This document shows, in pieces, positions 16,618 through 25,353 of a stretch of 64,000 nucleotides of DNA (within the stretch, counting starts at the first letter, position 1; every line of letters starts with the position of its first letter). The notes below the pieces were generated by a model. That model made no database searches. It had not been told where the DNA came from and worked only from the letters and a program-made list of their open reading frames with translations. The DNA comes from Flavobacterium hungaricum (GTDB lineage: Bacteria; Bacteroidota; Bacteroidia; Flavobacteriales; Flavobacteriaceae). Location of the stretch: positions 124,001 through 188,000 of the forward strand of contig NZ_PRDM01000002.1 of NCBI RefSeq assembly GCF_015182285.1. Direction: 5' to 3'. The translations under genes and the position numbers were made by a program.

Positions 16618-16690
16618 AGATTTCAGATTTTAGATTTCAGAGTGATCTAAAATTGATTTTTGTAATTGTAATTGATTTTTGAATTTGATT
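16618..16690. repeat. AT-rich word repeats between purN and rnhA
   Basis: Tandem TTTTAGATTTCAGA and TTGTAATTGTAATTGATTTTTG words fill this gap. The sense is similar to other short-word repeats in the window. No hairpin is as strong as in the clear terminators. Confidence 0.4.
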
Positions 16691-17254
16691 TTATTCTTCC
16701 AATATTTTATGAATGATTTCCGGAAAGTGTTTTTGTTCTAATTCGTGAATTTTCTCTGCAACCGTTTCTGGAGTATCTTCATCCGTCAAAGCTACATTTG
16801 CCTGAAAGATAATAGCCCCTTCATCATAATGTTCGTTTACATAATGAATAGAGATTCCGGTTTCTTTCTCTTTATTATTTACGATTGCCCTGTGGATATG
16901 CATTCCGTACATTCCTTTACCTCCATAATTAGGTAAAAGAGCTGGATGAATATTAATTATTTTGTGTGGATATTTCTCAATGATGTTTTCTGGGAATTTC
17001 AGCAAGAAGCCAGCCAAAATTATCAAATCCGGGTCGATTTCTACTACTTTATGTAGTACGTTTCTCTCTAAAAGATCGTTTTTTGAGAAGATTTCGACAG
17101 GAATTTGATGATTTTTTGCTCTTTCGATCACTTTTGCAGAAGCATTATTTGTAAAAACAGAAACGACTTTTGCGATTTCTGTTTTCGAAAAATATTTTAT
17201 AATGTTTTCTGCATTACTTCCTGATCCTGAAGCAAAAACGATAATTTTTTTCAT
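16691..17254 (-). CDS. purN: Phosphoribosylglycinamide formyltransferase
   Basis: Transfers a formyl group from 10-formyl-THF to GAR in purine synthesis. The product is 187 residues. Landmarks: KKIIVFASGSGSNAENIIKY (phosphate loop), DLIILAGFLLKFPENII, the catalytic Asn-His pair in KIINIHPALLPNYGGKGMYG, and the catalytic Asp in HYVNEHYDEGAIIFQ. The start MKKIIVFASG replaces a longer frame reaching 17353 that has no family match. Divergent from acpP. Confidence 0.95.
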   Translation of the reverse strand: MKKIIVFASGSGSNAENIIKYFSKTEIAKVVSVFTNNASAKVIERAKNHQIPVEIFSKNDLLERNVLHKVVEIDPDLIILAGFLLKFPENIIEKYPHKIINIHPALLPNYGGKGMYGMHIHRAIVNNKEKETGISIHYVNEHYDEGAIIFQANVALTDEDTPETVAEKIHELEQKHFPEIIHKILEE

Positions 17255-17391
17255 AAAGTTGTGTGTTTTGAGAGTGCAAAAAACGGAATAAAATTCGAAA
17301 ATAAATAGCTTTAAAAGACCTTTCTTGAAATTAATTTTATAAATTAGTATCACATTTATAAACTAAATCATGGTTTTAAAATAAAGTTTTT

Positions 17392-17399
17392 TATTTTTG
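17392..17399 (+). promoter_or_regulatory. -7 element for acpP
   Basis: TATTTTTG matches TAnnTTTG, 30 bases before the acpP ATG. The -33 region has no exact TTG. Confidence 0.55.
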
Positions 17400-17429
17400 C
17401 CAACAAATTAAATTCTAAAATTAAAGATT

Positions 17430-17666
17430 ATGTCAGACATTGCATCAAGAGTAAAAGCGATTATCGTAGACAAATTAGGTGTTGACGAAAACGAAGTTGT
17501 AACAGAAGCAAGCTTCACTAATGATTTGGGAGCTGACTCATTAGACACTGTTGAGCTTATTATGGAATTCGAAAAAGAATTTGACATTCAAATTCCAGAC
17601 GATCAAGCAGAAAACATTGCTACTGTAGGTCAAGCTATTTCTTATATCGAGGAAGCTAAAAAATAA
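17430..17666 (+). CDS. acpP: Acyl carrier protein
   Basis: Carries growing acyl chains on a phosphopantetheine arm during fatty acid synthesis. The 78-residue acidic protein has the attachment serine Ser37 in [17 protein letters not shown]. Directly upstream of fabF, the standard arrangement. A strong terminator-like hairpin follows, so acpP can be made in excess over fabF. Confidence 0.97.
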   Translation: MSDIASRVKAIIVDKLGVDENEVVTEASFTNDLGADSLDTVELIMEFEKEFDIQIPDDQAENIATVGQAISYIEEAKK

Positions 17667-17673
17667 TAATACC

Positions 17674-17718
17674 ACACCCGATTTTCGTAGTAACGAAATC
17701 GGGTGTTATTATTTTTTT
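17674..17718 (+). terminator. Terminator between acpP and fabF
   Basis: ACACCCGATTTTCG / CGAAATCGGGTGT stem (one bulged T), 6-base loop, then a T-rich tract. It probably sets the acpP:fabF ratio. The remaining gap to fabF (17719-17846) has a GCCCATGG/AAGCATGGG word pair and no ORF. Confidence 0.8.
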
Positions 17719-17846
17719 AAAATTTAAATTTCGATTGATTTTCAATCAAAAAAGATATATTTATATTGTAATGCCCATGGCTCTTAAGTAACAATAAATT
17801 AAGAAAGCATGGGTTTTATTTGTTTAAAGATACAAAATACAAATTT

Positions 17847-19100
17847 ATGGCATTAAGGCGAGTTGTGGTAACAGGATTAGGTGCACTTACTCCTATTGGG
17901 AATAATATCCAAGAATATTGGGATGCACTTGTGAATGGGGTTAGCGGAGCCGCTCCGATCACATATTACGATACAGAAAAGCATAAAACGAAATTTGCCT
18001 GCGAAGTAAAAAACTTCAATATTGAAGATTACATGGATCGCAAGGAATCTCGTAGATTAGATAAATTCGCTCAATATGCTATTGCTGCTAGTGATGAGGC
18101 AATTAAAGATGCCGGAATTACAAATGATAACGTAAACAAACAAAGAGTTGGTGTTATCTGGGGAGCTGGAATTGGAGGTTTAGAAACTTTTCAAGATGAA
18201 GTAATGTATTATGCGAAGGGAGACGGAACACCAAAATTCAATCCGTTTTTTATTCCTAAAATGATTGCCGACATTGCACCAGCACACATTTCGATGCGTA
18301 ATGGTTACATGGGGCCAAATTATACTACTGTTTCTGCATGTGCTTCTTCTGCAAATGCATTAATCGATGCTTTCAACTATATCCGTTTAGGAATGTGTGA
18401 TGTCATTGTATCAGGTGGTTCTGAAGCAGCAGTTACGATTGCAGGTATGGGAGGTTTTAGCTCAATGCACGCTTTATCTACAAGAAACGAAAGTCCAGAA
18501 ACGGCTTCAAGACCTTTTGATGCTACCAGAGATGGTTTTGTATTAGGAGAGGGAGCAGGAGCATTGGTTTTGGAGGATTACGAACATGCTAAAGCAAGAG
18601 GTGCAAAAATTTACTGTGAAGTTGGCGGAGGCGGAATGTCTTCTGATGCTTATCACTTAACAGCACCGCATCCAGAAGGTATTGGTGTTATTGCTGTAAT
18701 GCAAAATACACTAAGAGATGCTGGAATGAACCCAGAAGATATTGATCACATCAATACTCACGGAACTTCGACTCCTCTTGGAGACGTTGCAGAACTTAAA
18801 GCAATCAGTGCTGTATTTGGAGAGCATGCTAAAAATTTAAACATTAACTCTACAAAATCAATGACAGGTCACTTACTTGGTGCAGCTGGAGCTATTGAAG
18901 CAATTGCTTCTATTTTAGCAATGAAGCACGGTATTGTTCCTCCAACGATTAACCATAGTGTAGTTGATGAAAACATTGATCCATCTCTTAATCTGACTTT
19001 GAATAAAGCACAGAAAAGAGAAGTAAATGTAGCAATGAGTAACACTTTTGGTTTTGGTGGACATAATGCGTGTGTATTATTTAAAAAATTAGCTGATTAA
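17847..19100 (+). CDS. fabF: 3-oxoacyl-[ACP] synthase II
   Basis: Condensing enzyme that elongates acyl-ACP with malonyl-ACP. The product is 417 residues. The catalytic triad is seen as Cys165 in NYTTVSACASSANAL, His in INTHGTSTPLGD and His in MTGHLLGAAGAIEA. GFGGHNACVLFK closes the protein as usual. The start MALRRVVVTGLG replaces a longer frame beginning at 17820. Its terminator lies inside the next gene, rnc. Confidence 0.96.
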   Translation: MALRRVVVTGLGALTPIGNNIQEYWDALVNGVSGAAPITYYDTEKHKTKFACEVKNFNIEDYMDRKESRRLDKFAQYAIAASDEAIKDAGITNDNVNKQRVGVIWGAGIGGLETFQDEVMYYAKGDGTPKFNPFFIPKMIADIAPAHISMRNGYMGPNYTTVSACASSANALIDAFNYIRLGMCDVIVSGGSEAAVTIAGMGGFSSMHALSTRNESPETASRPFDATRDGFVLGEGAGALVLEDYEHAKARGAKIYCEVGGGGMSSDAYHLTAPHPEGIGVIAVMQNTLRDAGMNPEDIDHINTHGTSTPLGDVAELKAISAVFGEHAKNLNINSTKSMTGHLLGAAGAIEAIASILAMKHGIVPPTINHSVVDENIDPSLNLTLNKAQKREVNVAMSNTFGFGGHNACVLFKKLAD

Positions 19101-19109
19101 TTCGTGCGT

Positions 19110-19850
19110 ATGAATTTTATCAAAAAAATATTTTCTAAATCCCGTTCTCTAGAAGACGGGATTTTTTTTGGCACTATTCAGAAAATTCTTGGTTTTCAGC
19201 CGGTTAATATAGATTTTTACAGGAAAGCATTCACGCATAGATCTTCCAATAAAATTGACGAAGCAGGGCATCCAATCAATTATGAGCGTTTAGAGTTTTT
19301 AGGAGATGCGATGTTAAGTGCCGTTATTGCTGCACATTTGTTTAACAAAGCACCTAATGGCGATGAAGGTTATTTGACCAAAATGCGTTCTAAAATTGTG
19401 AGCCGTGAACATTTAAATGAATTGGGCAAAGATTTAAATCTCGTTCAGTTTGTAGAGAGCAAAGTGCCGATTCAGCATTTTGGAGAAAATATTCATGGGA
19501 ATATTTTTGAATCATTAGTAGGCGCAATTTATCTGGATAAAGGATATGCCTTCTGTGAGAGATTTATTCAAAAAAGAGTAATAACACCTTATGTCGACAT
19601 CGCACGTCTGGAAGGAAAAGTTATTAGTTATAAAAGTCTGGTTATCGAATGGTGTCAGAAAGAAAAAAGAGTTTTTCATTACGATATTTTTGAAGATAAC
19701 GGGATTGACGGGCAGCGATTATTTGGTGTTAAATTAAGTATTGATGACAAAGTGGTTGCAAGAGCAAGAGCAACTTCAAAAAAGAAAGCCGAAGAAAAAG
19801 CTTCGCAAAGAGCTTATTTTGCATTTCAAGAAAAAATTGACAAGAAATAG
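19110..19850 (+). CDS. rnc: Ribonuclease III
   Basis: Cuts double-stranded RNA in rRNA maturation and mRNA decay. The product is 246 residues: an RNase III domain with the signature NYERLEFLGDAMLSAVIA (catalytic acidic residues) and GNIFESLVGAIYLDKGY, then a C-terminal dsRNA-binding domain (about 165-245, ending with ARATSKKKAEEKASQRAYF). I chose the ATG at 19110 over a GTG at 19104. It starts 9 bases after fabF. Codons 10-20 form a complete intrinsic terminator hairpin. Confidence 0.95.
   Translation: MNFIKKIFSKSRSLEDGIFFGTIQKILGFQPVNIDFYRKAFTHRSSNKIDEAGHPINYERLEFLGDAMLSAVIAAHLFNKAPNGDEGYLTKMRSKIVSREHLNELGKDLNLVQFVESKVPIQHFGENIHGNIFESLVGAIYLDKGYAFCERFIQKRVITPYVDIARLEGKVISYKSLVIEWCQKEKRVFHYDIFEDNGIDGQRLFGVKLSIDDKVVARARATSKKKAEEKASQRAYFAFQEKIDKK
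19137..19169 (+). terminator. Intrinsic terminator inside the rnc 5' coding region
   Basis: AAATCCCGTT / GACGGGATTT stem (10 bp with one G-T pair) with a short loop, followed by eight T at 19162-19169. It lies 36 bases after the fabF stop and within codons 10-20 of rnc. Ribosomes translating rnc would open it, so rnc transcription may depend on efficient rnc translation. Confidence 0.75.
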
Positions 19851-19975
19851 CTGCAAAAATGTTGTAAGTATCACAAGGCTATATCGTTTTCGTTTATAAT
19901 TTAACAAAAACAACTCCGTCTTAACTATTTAAGCTCCGTTAGAAATAGTATATTTACAACTTGATTTTTCATGAC

Positions 19976-20464
19976 ATGGCTATTCATAGATTGGATTTAG
20001 ACGAATTTGACGAAATTGATTATTATTTAATGGCAATCCATACTTCATTAGAAGATTATAGACTGGCCTATTTTATCAATAAAAACCTTCCGATAAACTT
20101 AAGTAAGAGCAAACACGAGATTCATGCTCAGACTAAGGAAGGCGAAGCAAATTTTTCGAGATTTTATTATTATGATTCTGAAAAAGCTGTTTCATGGAAT
20201 TTAATTCAGAATAAAAATGAAATCATTTCTGTGAGTACAAATGATTTCCAGAATTTGTTTTCTAACGAAACAAGTGAGGTTTCTACAACAATTCATTTAC
20301 TTCCTGAATTTAAAAAAGTCGATTTTTTCCTGAAAATAGACAATAGCGAAGAGGCGCTAAATTTTTCAGAAATTCAACAACAATTAAATACCATAGAAAG
20401 TATTGCGGCTATTTATACCGTTGATACAGACAAAATAAAATCAAAAAACAATCTAATTTTTTAA
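19976..20464 (+). CDS. IPExxxVDY family protein
   Basis: A 162-residue protein of unknown function. Its C-terminal stretch LLPEFKKVDFFLKI is the expected variant of the motif that names the IPExxxVDY family, found in Flavobacteriia between rnc and pyk. The N-terminal half (HRLDLDEFDEIDYYLMAIHT) is acidic and helical. No signal peptide or membrane segment. The ATG at 19976 is preferred over a TTG at 19961. It ends 5 bases before pyk and is probably co-transcribed with it. Confidence 0.85.
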   Translation: MAIHRLDLDEFDEIDYYLMAIHTSLEDYRLAYFINKNLPINLSKSKHEIHAQTKEGEANFSRFYYYDSEKAVSWNLIQNKNEIISVSTNDFQNLFSNETSEVSTTIHLLPEFKKVDFFLKIDNSEEALNFSEIQQQLNTIESIAAIYTVDTDKIKSKNNLIF

Positions 20465-20469
20465 AAAAA

Positions 20470-21903
20470 ATGCTAACAAACAAGAAAACCAAAATTGTTG
20501 CTACACTTGGTCCCGCATGTAGTACAAGAGAGATTATCAAAGATATGATCGATGCAGGGGTTAATGTGTTTAGAATCAATTTTTCGCATGCAGATTACGA
20601 AGGAGTAAAAGAAAAGATAGACATTATTAGAGGTCTAAATGAAGAGTTTGGTTACACTACAGCAATTTTAGGAGATTTGCAAGGACCAAAACTTAGAGTT
20701 GGTGTAATGGAAGAAGGTACTGTTGTACACGATGGAGACGAAATTACTTTTACTACTGCAGAAGATATTATCGGGAATGCTCAAAAAGTATTCATGAAGT
20801 ATCAAAATTTCCCAAATGATGTAAATCCAGGAGAGCGTATTTTGCTTGACGATGGGAAATTAATTTTTGAAATTGTTTCTACGGATAAAAAAACAGAAGT
20901 TGTTGCAAAAGTTATTCAAGGCGGTGAATTAAAATCTAAAAAAGGAGTTAATTTACCAAACACCAAAATCTCTTTGCCTGCTTTAACTGAAAAAGATATT
21001 GCTGATGCAATTTTTGCTGTGGAGCAAAAAGTAGACTGGATCGCACTTTCTTTTGTTAAAACACCACGTGATTTACAAGATTTACAAGAATTAATCGCGA
21101 AGCATTCTGACGTTAAAATTCCAATTATTGCTAAAATTGAAATGCCTGAAGCTCTTGAGAACATGGATAAAATTGTAGCTTATTGCGATGGTTTAATGGT
21201 TGCTCGTGGAGATCTTGGAGTTGAACTTCCTGCTCACGAAGTGCCGTTGGTTCAAAAAGACTTGATCCGCAGAGCAAAAACAGCTAGAATTCCAGTTATC
21301 GTTGCTACACAAATGATGGAAACAATGATCACAAGTTTAACTCCAACTAGAGCTGAAGTAAACGACGTTGCAAACTCTGTAATGGATGGTGCTGATGCTG
21401 TAATGTTATCTGGAGAAACTGCTACAGGAAATTATCCAGTACAAGTAATTCAGAGAATGGCGCAAATCTGTGAAGCTGTAGAAAATTCTCCGCTTATTCA
21501 GGTGCCTCAAAATACACCACAGATTAAAACAAAACGTTTTGTAACTAAAACAGTTTGTCACCAAGCCGCTTTATTGGCTAATGAAATCGAAGCAAAAGCA
21601 ATTTGTACTTTAACAAACAGCGGTTATACAGCTTTTCAAATTTCTGCTTGGAGACCATCATCGGCACATATTTTAGTATTTACTTCAAACAGAAGAATTT
21701 TAACACAGCTTAATTTACTTTGGGGAGTTAAATCTTTCTATTATGATAATGACGAAAGTACAGACGATACTGTAACAGATGTAAACAAAATTGCAATTGA
21801 AAAAGGGTATGCTACAAAAGGAGATTATTTAATCAATCTTGCAGCAATGCCAATTAAAGATAAAGGAATGGTAAACACTATGAGAGTTTCTGAAATCGAA
21901 TAG
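20470..21903 (+). CDS. pyk: Pyruvate kinase
   Basis: Last step of glycolysis, phosphoenolpyruvate plus ADP to pyruvate plus ATP. The product is 477 residues with the TIM barrel, the inserted B domain (about 70-170) and the C-terminal domain. Landmarks: TKIVATLGPACSTREII, NVFRINFSHADYEG, the active-site signature IPIIAKIEMPEALENMDKIV, MVARGDLGVELP and MLSGETATGNYPVQ. It is 5 bases after the IPExxxVDY gene. Confidence 0.97.
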   Translation: MLTNKKTKIVATLGPACSTREIIKDMIDAGVNVFRINFSHADYEGVKEKIDIIRGLNEEFGYTTAILGDLQGPKLRVGVMEEGTVVHDGDEITFTTAEDIIGNAQKVFMKYQNFPNDVNPGERILLDDGKLIFEIVSTDKKTEVVAKVIQGGELKSKKGVNLPNTKISLPALTEKDIADAIFAVEQKVDWIALSFVKTPRDLQDLQELIAKHSDVKIPIIAKIEMPEALENMDKIVAYCDGLMVARGDLGVELPAHEVPLVQKDLIRRAKTARIPVIVATQMMETMITSLTPTRAEVNDVANSVMDGADAVMLSGETATGNYPVQVIQRMAQICEAVENSPLIQVPQNTPQIKTKRFVTKTVCHQAALLANEIEAKAICTLTNSGYTAFQISAWRPSSAHILVFTSNRRILTQLNLLWGVKSFYYDNDESTDDTVTDVNKIAIEKGYATKGDYLINLAAMPIKDKGMVNTMRVSEIE

Positions 21904-21924
21904 TCTATTATTACCCAAAATCTT

Positions 21925-21956
21925 AAAGCCATTTACAATCTGTAAATGGCTTTTTT
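21925..21956 (+). terminator. Intrinsic terminator after pyk
   Basis: Perfect 13-bp stem AAAGCCATTTACA / TGTAAATGGCTTT with a 3-base loop and T-run. Confidence 0.9.
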
Positions 21957-22210
21957 GTTATCTAAAACCAAAATTTTAAAATGCATCTGCCATTTTTTGT
22001 AAGCGTAATCTACAGAAAAGTTTTGCATTAAATCCTTTCCTACAGTTTTTTACTATTTTTTGCGTCATTTTTTTAATCGAAAAACTATTTCGCTGTTCCA
22101 TTTTCGAAGCTTTTGGAAGAGAAGTGTGTTCATTTTCCTGTTTTCAAAATTTATTACTGCTATTTGATTCAGGGTTAATTTCTGTAATATATTCATTTTC
22201 AGTATTTTTT

Positions 22211-22240
22211 AAGTGTTTCATTTTGCAAGATGAAACACTT
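22211..22240. promoter_or_regulatory. Inverted repeat upstream of the sulfatase cluster (site 1)
   Basis: AAGTGTTTCAT / ATGAAACACTT, 11-bp perfect arms around 8 bases. It contains the GTTTCAT core found in the next palindrome. The gap 21957-22509 has no gene; apart from these two palindromes it is AT-rich and unremarkable. Confidence 0.55.
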
Positions 22241-22262
22241 TGGTGCAAATTCTCCATTTTTC

Positions 22263-22288
22263 TTGTTTCATTTTATAAAATGAAACAA
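22263..22288. promoter_or_regulatory. Perfect 26-base palindrome upstream of the sulfatase gene (site 2)
   Basis: The half site is TTGTTTCATTTTA followed exactly by its reverse complement, centred between 22275 and 22276. With no loop it is more likely a protein-binding site than a terminator. Related arms (AAAATGAAA) occur at 25271-25310 and just upstream of the AraC-type regulator at 31401-31426. Confidence 0.55.
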
Positions 22289-22509
22289 TGTCATCCCTGA
22301 TAAATACGATTGTTCGCTCAATAATTAGTTAATTTTGAGAAGCTTAATAAAAAGTTAAAAAAAAATTGTTGCAGATTTTCAAGATTAAATGAATTTGAAA
22401 CGGCTGTTAAATTGCAACAAATAAGTTGAATCCAATTGCATATTACCCTGCTTTTTATTTGAATACTTCACTCATACAAGACAAGAAATTATTAACGAAT
22501 TTTTTTATC

Positions 22510-24162
22510 ATGAAACAAATTAAATTAAAGCGAAAGTTTATTAATGCAGTTCCTTTATTTGCATTAATGTGTTTTACAGTATTTACTACGTCAGCACAAG
22601 GCAAAAAACCTAACATTCTTATTATTTGGGGAGATGATATAGGTATTAGTAATATTAGTTCTTACAGTAATGGTTTAATGGGGTATCAAACTCCTAATAT
22701 TGACCGTATAGGTAATGAGGGAATAAAGTTTTTACATTATTATGGAGAACAAAGCTGTACTGCTGGACGTGCTGCATTTTTAACAGGACAGCAGGGTATT
22801 CGAACTGGTTTAACCAAAGTAGGATTTCCAGGTGCACCTATGGGAATGAATCAGTTGGATCCTTCTATTGGCGGTATCATGAAAAATCTCGGCTATGCTA
22901 CAGGACAATTTGGTAAAAACCACGTGGGTGACCGTAATGAAAACCTGCCGACAGTAAACGGTTTTGACGAATATTTTGGAAGTTTATACCACTTAAATGC
23001 TTCAGAAGAACCAGAACTGGCAGATTATCCTAAAGATCCAGCTTTCTTTAACAAATTTGGACCAAGAGGAGTTTTAAAATGTACTGCCACAAGTACAGAT
23101 GATGGTACTGTTGATCCTCGTTTTGGAAAAATTGGAAAACAAAGAATTGAAGATACAGGTCCTCTTACCAAAAAAAGAATGGAAACTATCGACGACGAAA
23201 CATCTGCAGCAGCAATTGATTATATCAAAAGACAAAATGCTGCCGGAAAACCTTTCTTTGTATGGTACAACGCAACCCGTATGCACTTGCGTACACATGT
23301 TAGAGCAGAACACAGAGGTAAATTTAAACATGGCGACAGCGAGTATATTGACGGTATGATCGAACATGATATGACGGTTGGAGAACTATTAAAAGCATTA
23401 GACGATTTAGGAATTGCTGATAATACAATCGTGGTCTATTCTTCTGATAACGGACCTCACATGAACAGCTGGCCAGATGCGGCAATGACGCCATTCCGTT
23501 CTGAAAAAGATACTAACTGGGAAGGAGCTTTCCGTGTACCATGTCTTGTACGCTGGCCGGGGCACATTAAACCAGGACAAATTAGTGATCAAATAGTAGC
23601 TCACAATGACTGGATGCCGACCTTAGCATCAATTGCAGGAGAACCAGATTTGACAAAAAAACTGCTTACAGGATATAAAGCAAATGGAATTAACTATAAA
23701 GTACACTTGGACGGATTTGATCAGTCTGCCTATTTAACAGGAGCAAGTCCAAACAGTGCCAGAGATAAATTCTTTTATTCGGATGATGATGGTTTGCTTG
23801 TAGCAATGCGAAAAGGAGATTATAAATCAGTTTTTGCTGAGCAGCGTTCTCCGGGAACATTGGCACTTTGGGGAGAACCATTTACTAAACTGCGTCTGCA
23901 AAAAATGTATAATCTGTACCAGGATCCATATGAAAGAGCAGACTTTACTTCAAACACCTATTGGGATTGGATTTTGAACCATGTGTATTATGGATATGAG
24001 TTTATTGCGGAAGTAGCAACATTTGCCGAAACTTTCAAAGAATATCCACCAAGATCTATACCGCCAAGTTTCTCTCCTCTTACTATTATGGAAGAAACAT
24101 TAGATGGAATAAAACTGCAAAAAACAATAAAAGGAGATATGCAAGCTTCAAAGAAAAAATAA
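22510..24162 (+). CDS. Arylsulfatase family protein
   Basis: Sulfatase of the alkaline-phosphatase fold, 550 residues, with a signal peptide (about 1-29, cut near TTSA-Q), so periplasmic or secreted. Metal-binding aspartates lie in ILIIWGDDIGIS (D42, D43). The formylglycine position is Cys83 in QSCTAGRAAFLTGQ; this is the C-x-A-G-R variant rather than C-x-P-S-R. Further landmarks: GKNHVGD, NTIVVYSSDNGPHMN and the metal-binding end SDNG. It opens the accessory cluster and is preceded by two palindromes. The start MKQIKLKRKF replaces a longer frame from 22426. Substrate unknown. Confidence 0.9.
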   Translation: MKQIKLKRKFINAVPLFALMCFTVFTTSAQGKKPNILIIWGDDIGISNISSYSNGLMGYQTPNIDRIGNEGIKFLHYYGEQSCTAGRAAFLTGQQGIRTGLTKVGFPGAPMGMNQLDPSIGGIMKNLGYATGQFGKNHVGDRNENLPTVNGFDEYFGSLYHLNASEEPELADYPKDPAFFNKFGPRGVLKCTATSTDDGTVDPRFGKIGKQRIEDTGPLTKKRMETIDDETSAAAIDYIKRQNAAGKPFFVWYNATRMHLRTHVRAEHRGKFKHGDSEYIDGMIEHDMTVGELLKALDDLGIADNTIVVYSSDNGPHMNSWPDAAMTPFRSEKDTNWEGAFRVPCLVRWPGHIKPGQISDQIVAHNDWMPTLASIAGEPDLTKKLLTGYKANGINYKVHLDGFDQSAYLTGASPNSARDKFFYSDDDGLLVAMRKGDYKSVFAEQRSPGTLALWGEPFTKLRLQKMYNLYQDPYERADFTSNTYWDWILNHVYYGYEFIAEVATFAETFKEYPPRSIPPSFSPLTIMEETLDGIKLQKTIKGDMQASKKK

Positions 24163-24182
24163 AAAATAAAATTAGGAAAGAT

Positions 24183-24213
24183 AAAGCCTGAGTCATCATG
24201 TGACTCAGGCTTT
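24183..24213 (+). terminator. Hairpin between the sulfatase and HAD genes
   Basis: Perfect 13-bp stem AAAGCCTGAGTCA / TGACTCAGGCTTT with a 5-base loop. The T-run is short, so partial termination or mRNA protection is as likely as full termination. Confidence 0.65.
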
Positions 24214-24235
24214 CAATAACTTAAAAATCAAGATT

Positions 24236-25252
24236 ATGTATAAAAAGATATATATATTGCCTTTATTTTTATTGTTACTGGTTTCATGCAAAAAGTCTGA
24301 TACCGTAACTACTGCGGATCCTAATGATACTACTGCGACAGTTGCAGCAAGCGGAGATCCGCTGCCAAGCTGGAATGATACTCCGTTGAAAAAAGAAATT
24401 GTTGATTATGTTACTAAGGTTACCAAAAAAGGAAGCCCCGATTTTATACCTGTAGAGGATAGAATTGCCACTTTTGACAACGATGGAACTTTGTGGGCAG
24501 AAAAACCCTATGTTCAGGAACTATTTGCTTTTTACCGAGTTAAAAAAATGGTAGAAGCAAATCCCGCATTGGCACAGAAACAGCCTTTTAAAGCCGTTGT
24601 AGAAAAAGACAAATCCTTCTTTGAAAAAGGCGGTGATAAAGCACTTATCGAATTAGTTGCTGCAACGCATACCGGCATGACCGAAGCCGATTTTGAAGCA
24701 TCGGCCAAAGAGTTTTTTGCAGGAGCCAAATATCCAGGTAAAAATGTTCCAATTAAACAAATACGGTATCAGCCTCAGTTAGAATTACTGAATTACCTTC
24801 GTGCGAATGGTTTTAAAACGTTTATTGTAACGGGAGGAACTGTAGAGTTAGTACGATCTATTTCTCAAGATTTCTACGGAATTCCAAAATATCAGGTTGT
24901 AGGGACTTCTTTCAAATATAAATTTGATGATGCCTCCAATAACATAGTGAGAGAACCTGCCTTAGATCTTTTGGATGATAAAATAGGTAAACCAGTCGGG
25001 ATCCAATTACATATAGGACAAAGACCTGTTTTTGCCTGCGGAAATGAAGGCGGCGCTGGAGATCTTGCCATGCTGCGATATTCTCAAGGAAGTAAATACC
25101 CTTCTTTTCAAATGATTGTTAATCACAATGATTCTATTAGAGAGTATAATTATCAGGAAAAAGACAATTTATCACTAAGTACTGCTGCTAAATATAAGTA
25201 TCACGTAATAAGTATGAAAGACGACTGGAAAAAGATATTTCCAGACCAATAA
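24236..25252 (+). CDS. HAD-superfamily hydrolase, lipoprotein
   Basis: Phosphatase-like HAD protein, 338 residues, with a lipoprotein signal (LLLLVSC, Cys18), so exported and lipid-anchored. The catalytic motif I is FDNDGTLWAEKP (nucleophile Asp81, acid/base Asp83); motif II is FKTFIVTGGTVELV, and motif III/IV lies in FACGNEGGAGDLAML. It resembles phosphoserine phosphatase-like HADs, but an exported one next to a sulfatase probably acts on an organophosphate. The start MYKKIYILPL was chosen for the signal peptide. Confidence 0.85.
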   Translation: MYKKIYILPLFLLLLVSCKKSDTVTTADPNDTTATVAASGDPLPSWNDTPLKKEIVDYVTKVTKKGSPDFIPVEDRIATFDNDGTLWAEKPYVQELFAFYRVKKMVEANPALAQKQPFKAVVEKDKSFFEKGGDKALIELVAATHTGMTEADFEASAKEFFAGAKYPGKNVPIKQIRYQPQLELLNYLRANGFKTFIVTGGTVELVRSISQDFYGIPKYQVVGTSFKYKFDDASNNIVREPALDLLDDKIGKPVGIQLHIGQRPVFACGNEGGAGDLAMLRYSQGSKYPSFQMIVNHNDSIREYNYQEKDNLSLSTAAKYKYHVISMKDDWKKIFPDQ

Positions 25253-25270
25253 TTTGAATTAGTGAGAAGT

Positions 25271-25310
25271 AAAATGAAACAGCTTTTAAGGTTGAAAGCT
25301 GTTTCATTTT
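25271..25310. terminator. Long perfect hairpin after the HAD gene
   Basis: A 16-bp perfect stem AAAATGAAACAGCTTT / AAAGCTGTTTCATTTT with an 8-base loop. It may end the sulfatase-HAD transcript; its outer arms carry the AAAATGAAAC word seen in other sites of this cluster. Confidence 0.7.
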
Positions 25311-25353
25311 GATTTTCTGAGAACGATTACAAAATCCTTTAAAGTCTCCGATT

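Noticed and set aside
22426..22509. Extended sulfatase N-terminus
   Set aside because: It would place a hydrophilic stretch before the signal peptide.
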